DNA of 64,000 nt from Ilex aquifolium. Lineage: Eukaryota > Streptophyta > Magnoliopsida > Aquifoliales > Aquifoliaceae. The DNA is taken from assembly GCA_951799425.1 (NCBI GenBank), contig OX637396.1, positions 40,477,901 to 40,541,900 on the forward strand, given 5' to 3'. The notes under the pieces are model-generated. The model was not told the DNA's origin. It did no database searches and saw only the letters and a list, made by a program, of their open reading frames with translations. Of this stretch, positions 12,785-23,987 are shown one piece after another; positions within the stretch are counted from its first letter, which is position 1; each line of letters opens with the position of its first letter. The translations under genes and the position numbers were made by a program.

Positions 12785-13875
12785 GACATTGAGTTAAGTG
12801 GTATTTGATAAAACTGAAAGTTGAAGTTTGAAAACTGAATGCTGAATTTGTAGACTGTTTGGTATCTACTAAAATTTAGGTACTGAATTGAACTAAATTG
12901 TTTGATAACTACGTAGAGTTAACGTCTGAAAATAAATTAAATTTCAATTTTATTCTTTCCACTATTTATTTTGAAAATATTTATAAAATATATTTTTATC
13001 TAATAAAAAACTACGATATATTAAATCAGTTTAATTCATAACATAAATTATAATCACTATTATCATATTGTAGTCTATATTTAACAAACATGATAATAAA
13101 ATTAATTTAAGTTAAATTGATCACTTAAAACTATCAATTGTCATAAATTTTAAAAATTAAAACTAGGATACAAATTAGGAGTACTAACGATAAAAATTTG
13201 TTATTTGTATTATGATAACAGCTTTGGTCTTCAACTATTTTAACCAAAACCCATTAATTAATGGCCAATTTACAGGGAACCCATGAATCCACAGTGAACC
13301 AAAATCTACCGAAAACCCACAAATTATTATTATTTGTGTATGTAAGAGACAGTGTGATTTCGGTGGGTGGCTGCGGTGAGATTTTAAGAGAGAGAGAGGT
13401 TATGAGACTTGAGAGAGAGAACCTCTTCAAAGGAGAAACAGTTGGTAGGTGATGACCGTCACGGAGGTGGCTGGTGTTGGTATCAGTGTAATGACTGAGT
13501 GAAGGTCTGCAATTAAACCCAAGAACAATGTTTGATCAAAAGGGTTCGACAAAGAGACTCAAGATCAAATCGAACCCAATAGAGTTTGATCTGAAGTGTT
13601 CGAGAGAGAAAGAGAGAGAGGAGTTTTTTGAGAGAGAAGGTGGGTATGATTTGAAGGAGAGGGGTGGAGAGGGATAGAATTGTCATACCGTAAATATTAT
13701 TAGAAATAGTTTTGTTGAGCGCTTTCAGTTTTCAGAATTAAGTAAGGGGTCTCTTACTTAATATTGTAACATATTTTTAAAGAGTACTTAATATATTAAG
13801 TTATTAAAATTTTAGTTATTAAACGAACTTAATTAATAAGTGTTGAATTTGGGTTAACAAACACACCCTTACTGT
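12785..13875. mobile_element. Possible non-autonomous transposon with GA-rich core
   Basis: The two ends, near 12790-12900 and 13690-13875, show similar motifs in opposite orientation: runs of 'ACTGAA/TTCAGTTTT' and 'TTGGTA..' style ends. They flank an AT-rich stretch and a GA-rich core (13380-13690). No transposase frame and no clean target duplication were found. The open frame at 13261-13452 is low complexity and not a supported gene. Confidence 0.3.
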
Positions 13876-14720
13876 AATCCTTAGTACCAACTGCCATTAA
13901 AAAAAGAAACGAAAAATACCATGTGCATGCCACATGCAACTCTTGAGAGATATTTTTGGTATGAGTAGTTTTTTAGTATGATCCAATTAAGCTATTGTTT
14001 ATTTTATTTTTATTTTTGATGTTTTTCTCTTTAATAATTTTATGGATTCATTCAAAAAATTAAAAATCTTTCTCATGAAAAACAAAGTATGGAATAGTAA
14101 TGTGAAAAAACTGCTTTCTATATGATTCACTAAGTTGTGATTTCTCACTAAGTTGAGTCATTGGGCCGAGATGTTTAATCCTTGAACTAGACTTGAGCAA
14201 AAAACATAAAAATAAATAAATCCAACCACATTTAAATTTGAACAGTACCTTTTTTTTTTTTTTTTTTGGTCAAGAATTTGAACAGTACCCAAATGGGGGG
14301 TATTAAATTTTTCGAGACTCGGTTCGAACTCACCAAACTTATTGAATAGTTTCACTATCAAACTCAAGTGAGAGTAAACACAAAAAATGAATACTAAGAG
14401 GTTAAATTCTTCACGGAAATCCCATAAACCAAGGACTTTACGAGCATCTAATGAAGGTAAATTACATCATCTATTTAAGATCCCACTGCATGCTCTTACC
14501 CGAATTTATGTAACATTAGCCAACAAAAATAACTTTTCCTCAGTAAAAAGCCTTTTCACTTCCAAAATACATTTCGGAAAATGCTATGCTTATCAAAAAA
14601 ATTTACCAAATCTTCCATACTAAATGATATGGTATAATCTCCGTCATTGAATATTAATAAAACTCACTTATCTGATAGTAAAAAATTGTGTCACATCATT
14701 TTGAAATAGAAATTTGGTAA

Positions 14721-15232
14721 GCATAGCACAGGGGTGGCTTAAGGCAATTGGAGGCCTAAAGCAAAATACTAAATGAGGTCTTTTTTATTTTTAATATTAA
14801 TTTTTAAAATAAATTAATTAATTTTTAATTTATTATATGAGAGAGATCGAAGAAAATGTTTTAACTTTTGTTTTTGTTTTTTATTAGAAAGAGAGTTTAA
14901 TTTTAATTTTTTTTTTAATGTTTTGTACTAATTTTTACACAGAGAGAGAAAGTAGGGATAAATATAAGTTGATTTTTGAGTACTTTTTATTTTTTCAACT
15001 TATGATTTTTAGATTTCTAATGTTATGAATTGAATCATAAACCCAAATTATTACAATAAAAAATATTGATTGTACTTAATATTTTGGGGCCTTTTTTTTA
15101 GGGTTTAAAATTTAAAAGATTTAATTTTTTTATGGGTTAATAGTGTACCTAAAAATTTGGGGCCTTCTAAAAAATTGGGGCCTAAAGCCCATGCTTTTTT
15201 TCTTAAGCTGTTGAGCCGGCCCTGGCATAGCA
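14721..15232. mobile_element. Non-autonomous hAT element, 8-bp TSD
   Basis: The element spans 14729-15224 (496 bp). Its left end is CAGGGGTGGCTT and its right end is AGCCGGCCCTG, whose complement is CAGGGCCGGCT. It is flanked by a perfect 8-bp direct repeat GCATAGCA at 14721-14728 and 15225-15232. Subterminal GGCCTAAAGC motifs occur at both ends in inverted orientation. CAGGG termini plus an 8-bp target duplication identify the hAT superfamily. The AT-rich interior carries no transposase. Confidence 0.88.
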
Positions 15233-15269
15233 TTACCCATACATTTCCTAAGTGAAACTTTTGTAGGCA

Positions 15270-15840
15270 AAACCTATTTTCCTTGTAGTCATGCATATAG
15301 ATAATAGCTGTATTTTTGAACAAGAACTAGTAAGGGTTGAAGATGTTTTTTTTGGCAAGAAAACAAAAGATAGAAATAGAGCGTTACTATTGATGTTTTT
15401 ATAGAGTGAAATTAGAAGTTGTACGGCTTTGCAGGTACTAATGATAGTGATTCTCGTTGGCTTACATTACAATAGCAAAAAAACCATTAATGTTGTATAA
15501 AGGAAAAATAAATAGATAACACTCATTAGCACAGAGAAAACAGAAAACTTGTACCTGATAGTTGTTGGCTTTACATTAGAATAGCCAAAAAACATTAATG
15601 TTGTATAAAGGGAAAAAAAAATAAACCTAAGACTCTAACTATTCTTGTGTATCTCTGTGTGTATGTGTGCATGGGTCCGGCTACTTGAATGGTGGTAGAT
15701 ACCAGTGTCCTATAAAACCAATAGAGTTCAAGTTTGAACAAAGAAAAAAAATGGAACAAAGAAGTCAAGAGCTACAATTTTGAAGGAAAAAAACAAAAAG
15801 GATTAGAAACCTGATACATGGCTTTGGCTTTTGATATCAC
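15270..15840. repeat. Duplicated upstream block, copy 1
   Basis: About 560 bp match 18805-19345 in the same orientation with modest divergence. Shared landmarks are AGAAGTTGTAC..GCTTTGCAGGTA, AATAAATAGATAACACTCA, GAATGGTGGTAGATACCAG and AGTCAAGAGCTACAATTTT. Copy 2 lies directly upstream of the kinase-like pseudogene on the minus strand, so this copy is probably the upstream region of a lost paralogue. The expected downstream coding part is missing and the hAT element at 14729 lies just beyond. Confidence 0.8.
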
Positions 15841-16165
15841 ACTTATTTTATTATTTTATTTTTTGTGATGATTGATTTTAAAAATATTAAAATAAAATAA
15901 CATAATAAAATATAAAAATCTTATATCTTATGTTTTGATTGGTGAAAACAAGACAATACGGTATCGAAAAAAATATTTCATAAAGTCCTAATTGGGGGCC
16001 TTTCAAATTAGGGTTAAACTATTGTACTCAACGATGTACTACATAAAAAATTATAACTTTTATGGATTAAATTATAATTACAAATTTCAAGTTATAGCAA
16101 AAAAAAAAGGGGGATCGAACCTAACAATTTAGAATTGAACCTAAAAACTTATGATCTTATGTGTG

Positions 16166-16820
16166 TTAATTAAGCCCTTAAACTAATTTTTGTGTTAATT
16201 GAGGTCTTAAATTCTAAAATTTTAGTAATTAAGTCCTTAAATTAATTTTTATGTCAATTAAGTCTCTAAATTTTAGCAATTAAGCCTTTCTGTCAACAAT
16301 CATTAGGTTTTTGGATGGAATGTCTCACGTGCTTACCACATGGACAACAAATTATGAGTATTTTAGATTGTTCATTCGAAACCTATCAATAAAGAACCTC
16401 ATTCCTTATACCCATCAATCGAAATCTTAAACCTTCACATCTTTCATACCCATTGAATGAAACAAATCAGCAAACTCTTCGAAGAGTCTACATTTATGGA
16501 ATTTGTTTTATACACTAAATCGAAGAGCTTGTTAATCTACTTCGTTTGATAGGTATGAAAGAAGTTTAGGTTTAGGCTTCAATTGATGGCTATAAAGAAT
16601 GAGATTTTTCGTATAATAGATTTTGAACAAACAGTCTAGAATATTCATATTTTTTGTCCATGTGATGAGCATGTGAGAAATAAACCTAACGATTAGTGAC
16701 ATAAAAGTTTAATTGCTAAAATTTTAGAATTTAAGGGTTCAATTGACACCAAAATTAGTTCAGGGGCTTAATTATTAAAATTTTAGAATTTAGTGGCTCC
16801 ATAGACATGAAAATTAGTTT
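16166..16820. repeat. Long foldback (near-palindrome)
   Basis: Two arms of about 300 bp, 16166-16490 and 16500-16820, are reverse complements with scattered mismatches, and the spacer is very short. Matching pairs include ATTCTAAAATTTTAG, CACATGGACAA with TTGTCCATGTG, and the 'TTAGGTTT' and 'CTTCGA' motifs. The left arm has an extra internal sub-repeat. Transcripts would fold into a long hairpin. It is probably a MITE or foldback element; no target duplication was resolved. Confidence 0.8.
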
Positions 16821-17529
16821 TAATAAGGAGAACCAAAAAATGCAACAAAGTTTTTAGCTAGCTCCATTAGTGATTTCAAGACTGCAACAGGAACCAAGGG
16901 TGAGACCTACAAGCCATCAATACTTGTGGTCTATTTGCTAGGGTCAATGAAAAAATGAGAGTGATACATTTTTCATCCTTTAAAGGAAAAATCATTTTTT
17001 TCCCTCATTTGAGTCTAATAAGAATGATGAAAAAAATTAAAAAAAATAAATTGATTTTTTTTTGTGTCTGGTATGATAAAAAAAATATTTTTTTATTTTT
17101 ATTTTTGAAAAAAATATAAATATATATTTTATTATTATATCTATATATAAAATTAATATATACATAATATGTAATTAATAAATATAATTTATGTACATAT
17201 CAAATGATATATAGACAATCAACAAATATTTTAACACACATAATTAGTTTTTCATTTATTTTCCTCCCAATTTTGAAGAGATGAATTTTGGTAAGTTAAA
17301 AAAAAAACTAATTCATCCACTTTTTCATCCTTCTTACTTCTTACTTATAAAACATAATATTTTATTTATCCTTCCAACTTTCCATCTTCTCATCATACTA
17401 AACAAATTAAAGAAACAAAAACAGTTTACACAAGTTTGGCCCATCTCACCAATCCTAGATAAAGGAAAACAACCCATTCTTAATAATAATAATAATAAGA
17501 CAAAGCAAGACATGCCATGAAATACTGAG

Positions 17530-18830
17530 AGAACTCTCTTAAATCTTAATTCCCTTAATCGTTACAATAACTTCCTCCACAGTGCACATATTTGCTACTA
17601 CGATAACTTCTTTCATCTCCCCTTCCTTTATATGGTCATCGAGTTGACGATTTCCCACGCTCTCCTATGAGAAGAGTTCAACAGCAATAAAGAAACCAAA
17701 ATCAGTGAGTTGTCAAAACAAGCTAATCATGCATGCTGACACCTAACATCCCTACTCCCCGTGCATGTTACTTCAATGGTGAACTATATAAAAGCCAAAA
17801 TAAGAACAAGAATTCTAACCTCCTAAACATGATAAAAGCATCCTCTCGAACTCGTACTTATCATCATCGCGGCTACTCAGAACAAAGCCATCATTCAACA
17901 ATTCATTTGCGGTTGGCCTTTGAGTTGGATCTTCCGCCTTTGAGGATAGTCAGATCCTTCGCCAGACACTTGATGACCATATTTGTGAAAGATTTTGAAA
18001 AAGTTCTAAAACGAGGAACCACAAAAGTTCTAAAACGAGGAACCATATTTGTGAAAGATATTGGTAGTTTTTTTGTTCAAGAATCTCTGTTTCTTCAAAA
18101 TCTTTCGTATAAAAACATATTGTACATGCCTGTTTCGTAGGAAGTCAAAAATATCATAAGCTAGTTGCAGAGCTATTACACCAATACGTCATATATCAAT
18201 TTTATCTCCTTGTAGATTCTGTCTAATAATATCAAGAACTTCAAGAGCATTTGTCCATTCTGTAATAGGACAACTTGATGATGACCCGCAAGGGACTATG
18301 CATTCCTCATACAAAGTAGCACCAAAAGCTATTTTGATATAAGGATCACAAAAAACGATGTTACTCAGAGTCAAATTTCGATATGCAATAACTTGAGTAT
18401 TGTTTATGATTGACAGCCCAGAAATAGTTTGTTTTAATATCACAGAAATGAACTTTTCTGGAAGACGGTCTATGCATCCGCAACCTATTTCCATCATGGT
18501 GGAGATAGCTTCCACTTCACGTGGGATGACCACATGAAAAATACCTTGGCTGTAGAAAGTGTTCCTAACATATAGGATGTGGTCATTAGAAGCAGATGCT
18601 TCAACGAACTTCCCTGCAGAGGATATCATACTGTTATTTCTGACAAGTTTTATTCACACTTGCATATAATTTTCATTAGATAGGACCTCTTTTGCCAGGT
18701 GAGATGTTATTCCCGAGCTTTCGTGCATACCATGAACATTTCTGTACACAATTTTGTGCTCTTTATCGTATAACTCATGCTTCCTACGTTCAGCTATGGA
18801 TGATACCTATATTTTTTTAACAAGAGCTAG
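17530..18830 (-). pseudogene. Decayed STE20/BLUS1-like protein kinase
   Basis: The minus strand from about 18640 down reads like a kinase domain. The catalytic-loop region is YRNLTLSNIV where HRDxKxxNI is expected, and the metal-binding DFG is replaced by AFG. A W-type position in the subdomain IX region is a TGA stop near 18190: KIDI, stop, then RIGVIALQLAYD. Below this, 17940-18000 encodes FTNMVIKCLAKD, like subdomain XI, followed by a frameshift and stops. A possible C-terminal exon (EVIVVANMCTVEE) lies near 17545-17660. Loss of the catalytic and DFG aspartates plus a stop and a frameshift mark it as a pseudogene. The STE20/BLUS1-like assignment is inference. Confidence 0.6.
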
Positions 18831-19345
18831 AAGGGTTGAGAGGACAAGAAACAAAAGATGGTGAATGATAGAGCTAATGAATTTTGAAATGTGGGAAATA
18901 GTTGTTGTTGATATTTTTATAGTGCAAACTAGAAGTTGTACTGCTTTGCAGGTAATGGTGATTCCTGTTGGCTTACATTAGAATAGCAAAAAAACATTAA
19001 TGTTTTATAAAAGAAAAATAAATAGATAACACTCATTAGCACTGGAAAAATAGAGGGCTGGTACATGATAGTTGTTGGCTTACATTAGAATAGCAAAAAA
19101 ACATTAATGTTGTCTAAAGGGGAAAAAAATAAACCTAAGACTAACTATTCTTATGCATCTGTGTTTGTGCGTGGACTACTTGAATGGTGGTAGATACCAG
19201 CACCCAATAAAACCAGTAGAGTTCAAGTTTGAACAAAGAAAAAAAAAATAGAACAAAGAAGTCAAGAGCTACAATTTTAAAGGAAAAAAAAAAAACAAAA
19301 AGGATTAGAAACCTGAGATATGGCTTGGCTTTTGACATCAAACTT
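18805..19345. repeat. Duplicated upstream block, copy 2
   Basis: The second copy of the block at 15270-15840, in the same orientation. It sits immediately upstream of the kinase-like pseudogene and may hold its old promoter and leader. Within each copy the motif GGCTTACATTAGAATAGC with AACATTAATGTT occurs twice, about 110 bp apart, so there is also an internal duplication. Confidence 0.8.
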
Positions 19346-19694
19346 AGAATTTTTTTTTTTTTTTTTGATGATTGATTTTGAAAATATAAAAATATTATAC
19401 TTTTGATCGGTGAAAATAGAAAGTACAAACTACTATTTTTTCTATACTATATTTATCGGTAAAGCTATGTTAAGAGATTTTTGTATCGTATCTCCATTAA
19501 TCTTAATTATTAAATTTAAATTGGATAATTTATAAGAATTATACACAAAACACATTTTTATTAATTAAAAAGCAAAAATTCAATACCAAATAAATAATTT
19601 TTGGTACCATAATACTACTCTATATCTACATAAGAATAATAAATATTTTATATATTAAATTTTTGCTTTTTAATTAATATATTAAATTTTTAAA

Positions 19695-19717
19695 TATTAT
19701 ATATATCTCTCTCTCTC

Positions 19718-19768
<51 letters not shown>

Positions 19769-19770
19769 GG
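19695..19770. repeat. (TC)n(TA)n(GA)n palindromic microsatellite
   Basis: A TA-TC-TA-GA-rich run forms an almost perfect palindrome centred near 19725, because TCTCTC on one side pairs with GAGAGA on the other around an AT core. It is followed by a long GA tract to 19766. Confidence 0.85.
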
Positions 19771-19799
19771 GCTTTTGTACCATAATCCCCACTACCTCT

Positions 19800-19880
19800 T
19801 GAAGATAACTAAACACTGGTTGATGACTATCAATAAGGAGGAGTCAGGAGTCGAACCTGAACCACTTGCTTGATTAAGGT
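19800..19880 (-). repeat. tRNA-related SINE fragment
   Basis: On the minus strand, CAAGTGGTTCAGGTTCGACTCC carries a B-box (GGTTCGACTCC) about where it sits in tRNA-derived SINEs. There is no A-tail or flanking repeat that I could resolve. This is a weak call. Confidence 0.3.
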
Positions 19881-20639
19881 TGTTGTATATTTTAGAAGTA
19901 GAGTCTTACTGTGGGAGAAAGTTTTTGTTGGTATAATACACATGTTAATGTGTGTAAATTACAAATTATATTGACAATGTTTCACACCGATGACATTATC
20001 TTCAATTAAATTAATGAAATAAAATCGAATAAATTGTGGAAATTAAGACTGACAATAAAGAATGAAGTAAAAGAAAGGTAAAATATCTTACATATTTTCC
20101 TATTCCTCCCGTACCAATAAAACTTCATTTTCAAGAAGCAAGCCTACATTTGAAGAGAAATAAACATTTAATCTCATGTTGAAACACAAATTAGATCAGC
20201 CATAAAAAAATAGTTGCTAATCAACTAATATATAAACTTCAAGAGATGATTTATTTCATAACCTGGTGACTGAGGGGGCATAACTTTGACCGTGTTGTGT
20301 TGTAGTCTTTGAATTAGAAACAGAACCCTATCTCACAACCACGACCATTTGATGTCTCAGGATTTCAAAGCAATTGATTCTGGTACCAGTGAAGAAGCTG
20401 AGTTTGGAGAGGAGATTTTTTAAGAAGCAAAAAAAAGGAACTACAATGTAGAGAGAAAGAGATGAGACTAAAAACCGAGTCCAAACACAACAAAAACCTC
20501 TTTCATAAAAAAATTTAACATAGATTCAATCAAAATGCTAATAACCCTAACACACAATCTTCATCAACACATATTCTCGATCACAATAGCATTTAAAATA
20601 CATTCAAGCAAAACCATAAGAACCTCTTTTAAAAAACCC

Positions 20640-21520
20640 AATTTCATATTTCAGAAACTCTATTTCATGACAAGAAAACCAATTTAAAAACCCTAACATT
20701 CAATTTCTCACTAAATAATTTTCAATTACTTTCAAAAAGTTCAACAACTAAAACTAGCCTACAAATTTCATAAAATGAATATTCAACATTCATTTCATGC
20801 AATTAACAAAAACCTTAACATCTAAAAACATTAAAAATTTTATTGAATGAAATTAAAACACAACCTTCAATTGACACACAATCTTAATCTAAATAACCAT
20901 AACATACATCAAATCTAGTCCCTATAAATCTTTTTCATATCAATTAATACACAATCTTTGAAATTATGAAAGTAAAATCAATTAACACACAATCTTAATC
21001 TCAATAACCCTAACATTCATCAAATCAAGACCCTATAAACCTATTTCATAATTTAAAAAAAAAACAATTTGAAATTTCCAAACCTTATTTAACACCTAAA
21101 TTAAAAACTCCATTTAAAAACAAATTAGCCTAAAAAATTCCCAAAATGAACACTCAATAATCATCAACTCAACATCCATTCCATGTGATTAACAAAAACC
21201 GTAATATCCAAAAACTATACAAATCTTATTGAGTGAAATTAACACACAACATTCAATTAACATACAATCTTAATCTAAATAATCCTAACATACATCAAAT
21301 CAAGACTCTATAAACCTATTTCATACTAATTGATAAACAATCTCTTAAATTATGGAAGTTAATTTAAGAAGTAAAATAAATTAACACACAATCTTAATCT
21401 AAATAACCCTAACATTCATCCAATCAAGACACTATAAACCTATTTCATAATTAAAAAAAAAAAAAAGCTAATTTGAAATTTCACAAACTCTATTAAACAC
21501 CCAATTTGAAAACCCTAACA
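20640..21520. repeat. Degenerate tandem repeat, ~390-400 bp unit
   Basis: Long blocks recur at a spacing of 386-402 bp. AACCCTAACATTCATC occurs near 21005 and 21407, CTATAAACCTATTTCATAATT near 21030 and 21432, and an AACATYCATTYCATG block near 20784 and 21170. A shorter nested motif (CACAATCTTAATCTAAATAA) appears at least four times. There is no coding content; it reads as an expanded AT-rich repeat of unknown origin. Confidence 0.7.
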
Positions 21521-21597
21521 TTCAAAAGCCCAAATTAATTTGCGTGTGTGTGTTGCTGTGGGATGTGTTTGGTCTGTTTGTGTGCGTTATCTGTGTG

Positions 21598-22564
21598 CGG
21601 GGCGGCCCAACATATTTGGCGGCCCTAGGCAAAAATTCTAAATTAGGCCCTATTAATATATTTTATAATAATATAAATAATTGTCAACAATTAAATTATT
21701 TAATTTTTTTTTGTTTTTCTTTTTTGAGATTTCAAAAATATTAATTGAATTTTTAGTCTCAAGTTTTATACATTAAAATTCAATTAACAAACGTCGAATC
21801 CTCGACCAAATGTAATTAAGTTAATTTTCTATTAAAGATCATGAGAAAGAGAATGAAAATTTAAACTAACTAATAAAATAAATTTTTTCAGAACGAATGT
21901 AAAAGTTAAAATTTGTGTAAGTTAAATGGTATTGGAATATGTGAAACATGTTTTAATATTGCAGAGAACCAAAGAAATGTTTTAATTGAGAAATTTTAGC
22001 AAGACAACTATGGTTATAATTAGTTTTAGATAGTGAGATACTTCTACTCACTCTATTTTATAGTCATTTTTATATGCTTTAAAAAAATAATTAAGTAAAA
22101 ATCTATCCTAAATTTGAAGTAACCTCAAATTTAATCTAAAAAAATATAAAGTTATAATTTACAACTATTAGTTGATAGACAATGAATTACACAGTTTTTT
22201 TTTTTGATAATAAGATAGAAAAATATTTTATTAGACGATAACACATATTTTTCATATACCATAAACATTGGACAAAGATAAAACACATCATCTCAAACTT
22301 TAGGGCCCTAAATATTTTTGTAAGAAATTCTAAAAATTTTACAATACTATTAGTTGTATTTAATCTAAGGACCTAATTCTAAACGTATTCAATGGTGCTT
22401 TTTCTTACTAATTTAAAGGTCAAAATACATTTAATTCTCAAATTAAACCTAAAAATTAAGTCTAGTAAAATTGTACAAAAATTTAATTTGGGGCCCCAAA
22501 ATTTTTGTCCCATTTGGGGGCCCTAGGCAATGGCCTTAATGGCCTAGTGCATGGGCCGGCACTG
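21598..22564. mobile_element. Second hAT-like element inside a GT-rich tract
   Basis: The left end CGGGGCGGCCC and right end GGCCGGCACTG (complement CAGTGCCGGCC), with paired subterminal GGGGCCC and CCTAGGCAA motifs, resemble the element at 14729. On both sides the host is a GT-rich tract (21541-21597 and 22565-22665), so one tract was split by insertion. The 8 bp on each side agree at six positions, but low complexity weakens this as a target duplication. AT-rich interior, no transposase. Confidence 0.6.
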
Positions 22565-22830
22565 TGTGCGTGTGTTGTGGGTTTGTGTGTGTTGTGTTGC
22601 GGGTTTGTGTGTGTTGTGTTCTGTTGTGGGTTTGTTTGTGTTTGTGTGTGTGTGTGTGTGTGTGAAGAAAGAGAGGTGAGAGAGAGATGGAGAGAGAGTA
22701 GCTAACCTGGGGTATGTGGTCGTGGCCGGTGAGCCAAGGCAACGGAGTCTGGAGAGAGGGAGAATCGCAGGGAGTTTGGAGGGAGAGAGGGAGAATCGCA
22801 GGGAGAGAGAGAGACAGAGAGGGAGTTGCC
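22565..22830. repeat. GT-rich and GA-rich microsatellite block
   Basis: Repeats of GTGTGTTGTG and GTGGGTTTGTGT run to 22665, followed by GA-rich DNA with the 13-mer GAGAATCGCAGGG occurring twice (near 22759 and 22791). Open frames here are only repeat translations. Confidence 0.75.
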
Positions 22831-23987
22831 GGCTTCCATTCTCTACCTTTTAAACTGTGAGTATTAATACAAGCCAACAACCGCCATTACAAGCCAACAA
22901 CCGCCATAAATTTTCAACTACATCTGTACTCAAAAATTTCAGTGGGAATGCATTCTAGAGTTAAATGATGTTGCCGAAATAAAAAATTTCAATATTGTTT
23001 TTCTATTTATCACATTTGTAGATATTTTATTACTTGTTGGTGCATACATGCTTTGCACGCTAACTATTTTGACTTTTTAAATAAATAAATTGAATCAATT
23101 TTCTTTATACGAAGATGGTTATATATTACATGATGGTTATTGAATTTTATGGAACTCACTTTTTCCCTTATTAATAAACGGTTACACAAAATGGCGTTGT
23201 AGACATGGGATAACTGGTACGTTCAAGATTTTTGTCATATTTTGGGTTATATGAATTGAATTCCATAAGGTTAAAAAAAAAATGAATTGCACTGTATTGC
23301 ATTTAAAAACTGTAATGTTTAACTTCAATAAGTGATTAATAGATGGATAACTATTGATTTCTTAGATTAATAAGAAGTTACTACAATAGGTTATTATTAT
23401 TTTATTATCTTTTTAAGGAAAATATTCAATTAAGTTTTTTTTTGACAAGTATTGACATTCAAAAATAGTATATAGATTATTAGATCTATTTAAATATATT
23501 TTTTTAGTGAATTTAGATATGCACTACGTACCTATAAATATATGATGTAATTTGGTGATTATTTAATAAAATTGAGTAGAAATTCATGTGTTAAATTTTA
23601 AAATCGTTTCTAATCAACTTATTCGAATTAGAACGAATATTTTATTTTAATGGACTCATATATGCACTATGAAAAATAAAATTCGTTGGACAATTGAATT
23701 GGATTCGGATCACATTGTTCATATCAGATTTGGATTGAATTTATATTATTTGGAAATAAGATAATCAAAAATCAAACAATGAATTTATTAGTTGAATTAA
23801 TGCAACTAATAAAAAAAATCCTCAATAAGGGATAAAGTAGACATTATAGAATTTTTTAAGGATAAATAAAAAAAATCAATAGTTTTTCTCTAAAATCACT
23901 TCAAAAAAGATAAAGTAGACACTATAAAATTATTTAAAGATAAATAAGGAAATCAAAAATTTTTCACATAAGCCACTTTTATTAGTA

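Noticed and set aside
13261..13452. 63-residue open frame
   Set aside because: Ends in GA-repeat DNA, no domain and no conserved context.
22505..22880. Cys/Val-rich and Ser/Leu-rich open frames
   Set aside because: They are translations of GT and GA microsatellites on the two strands.
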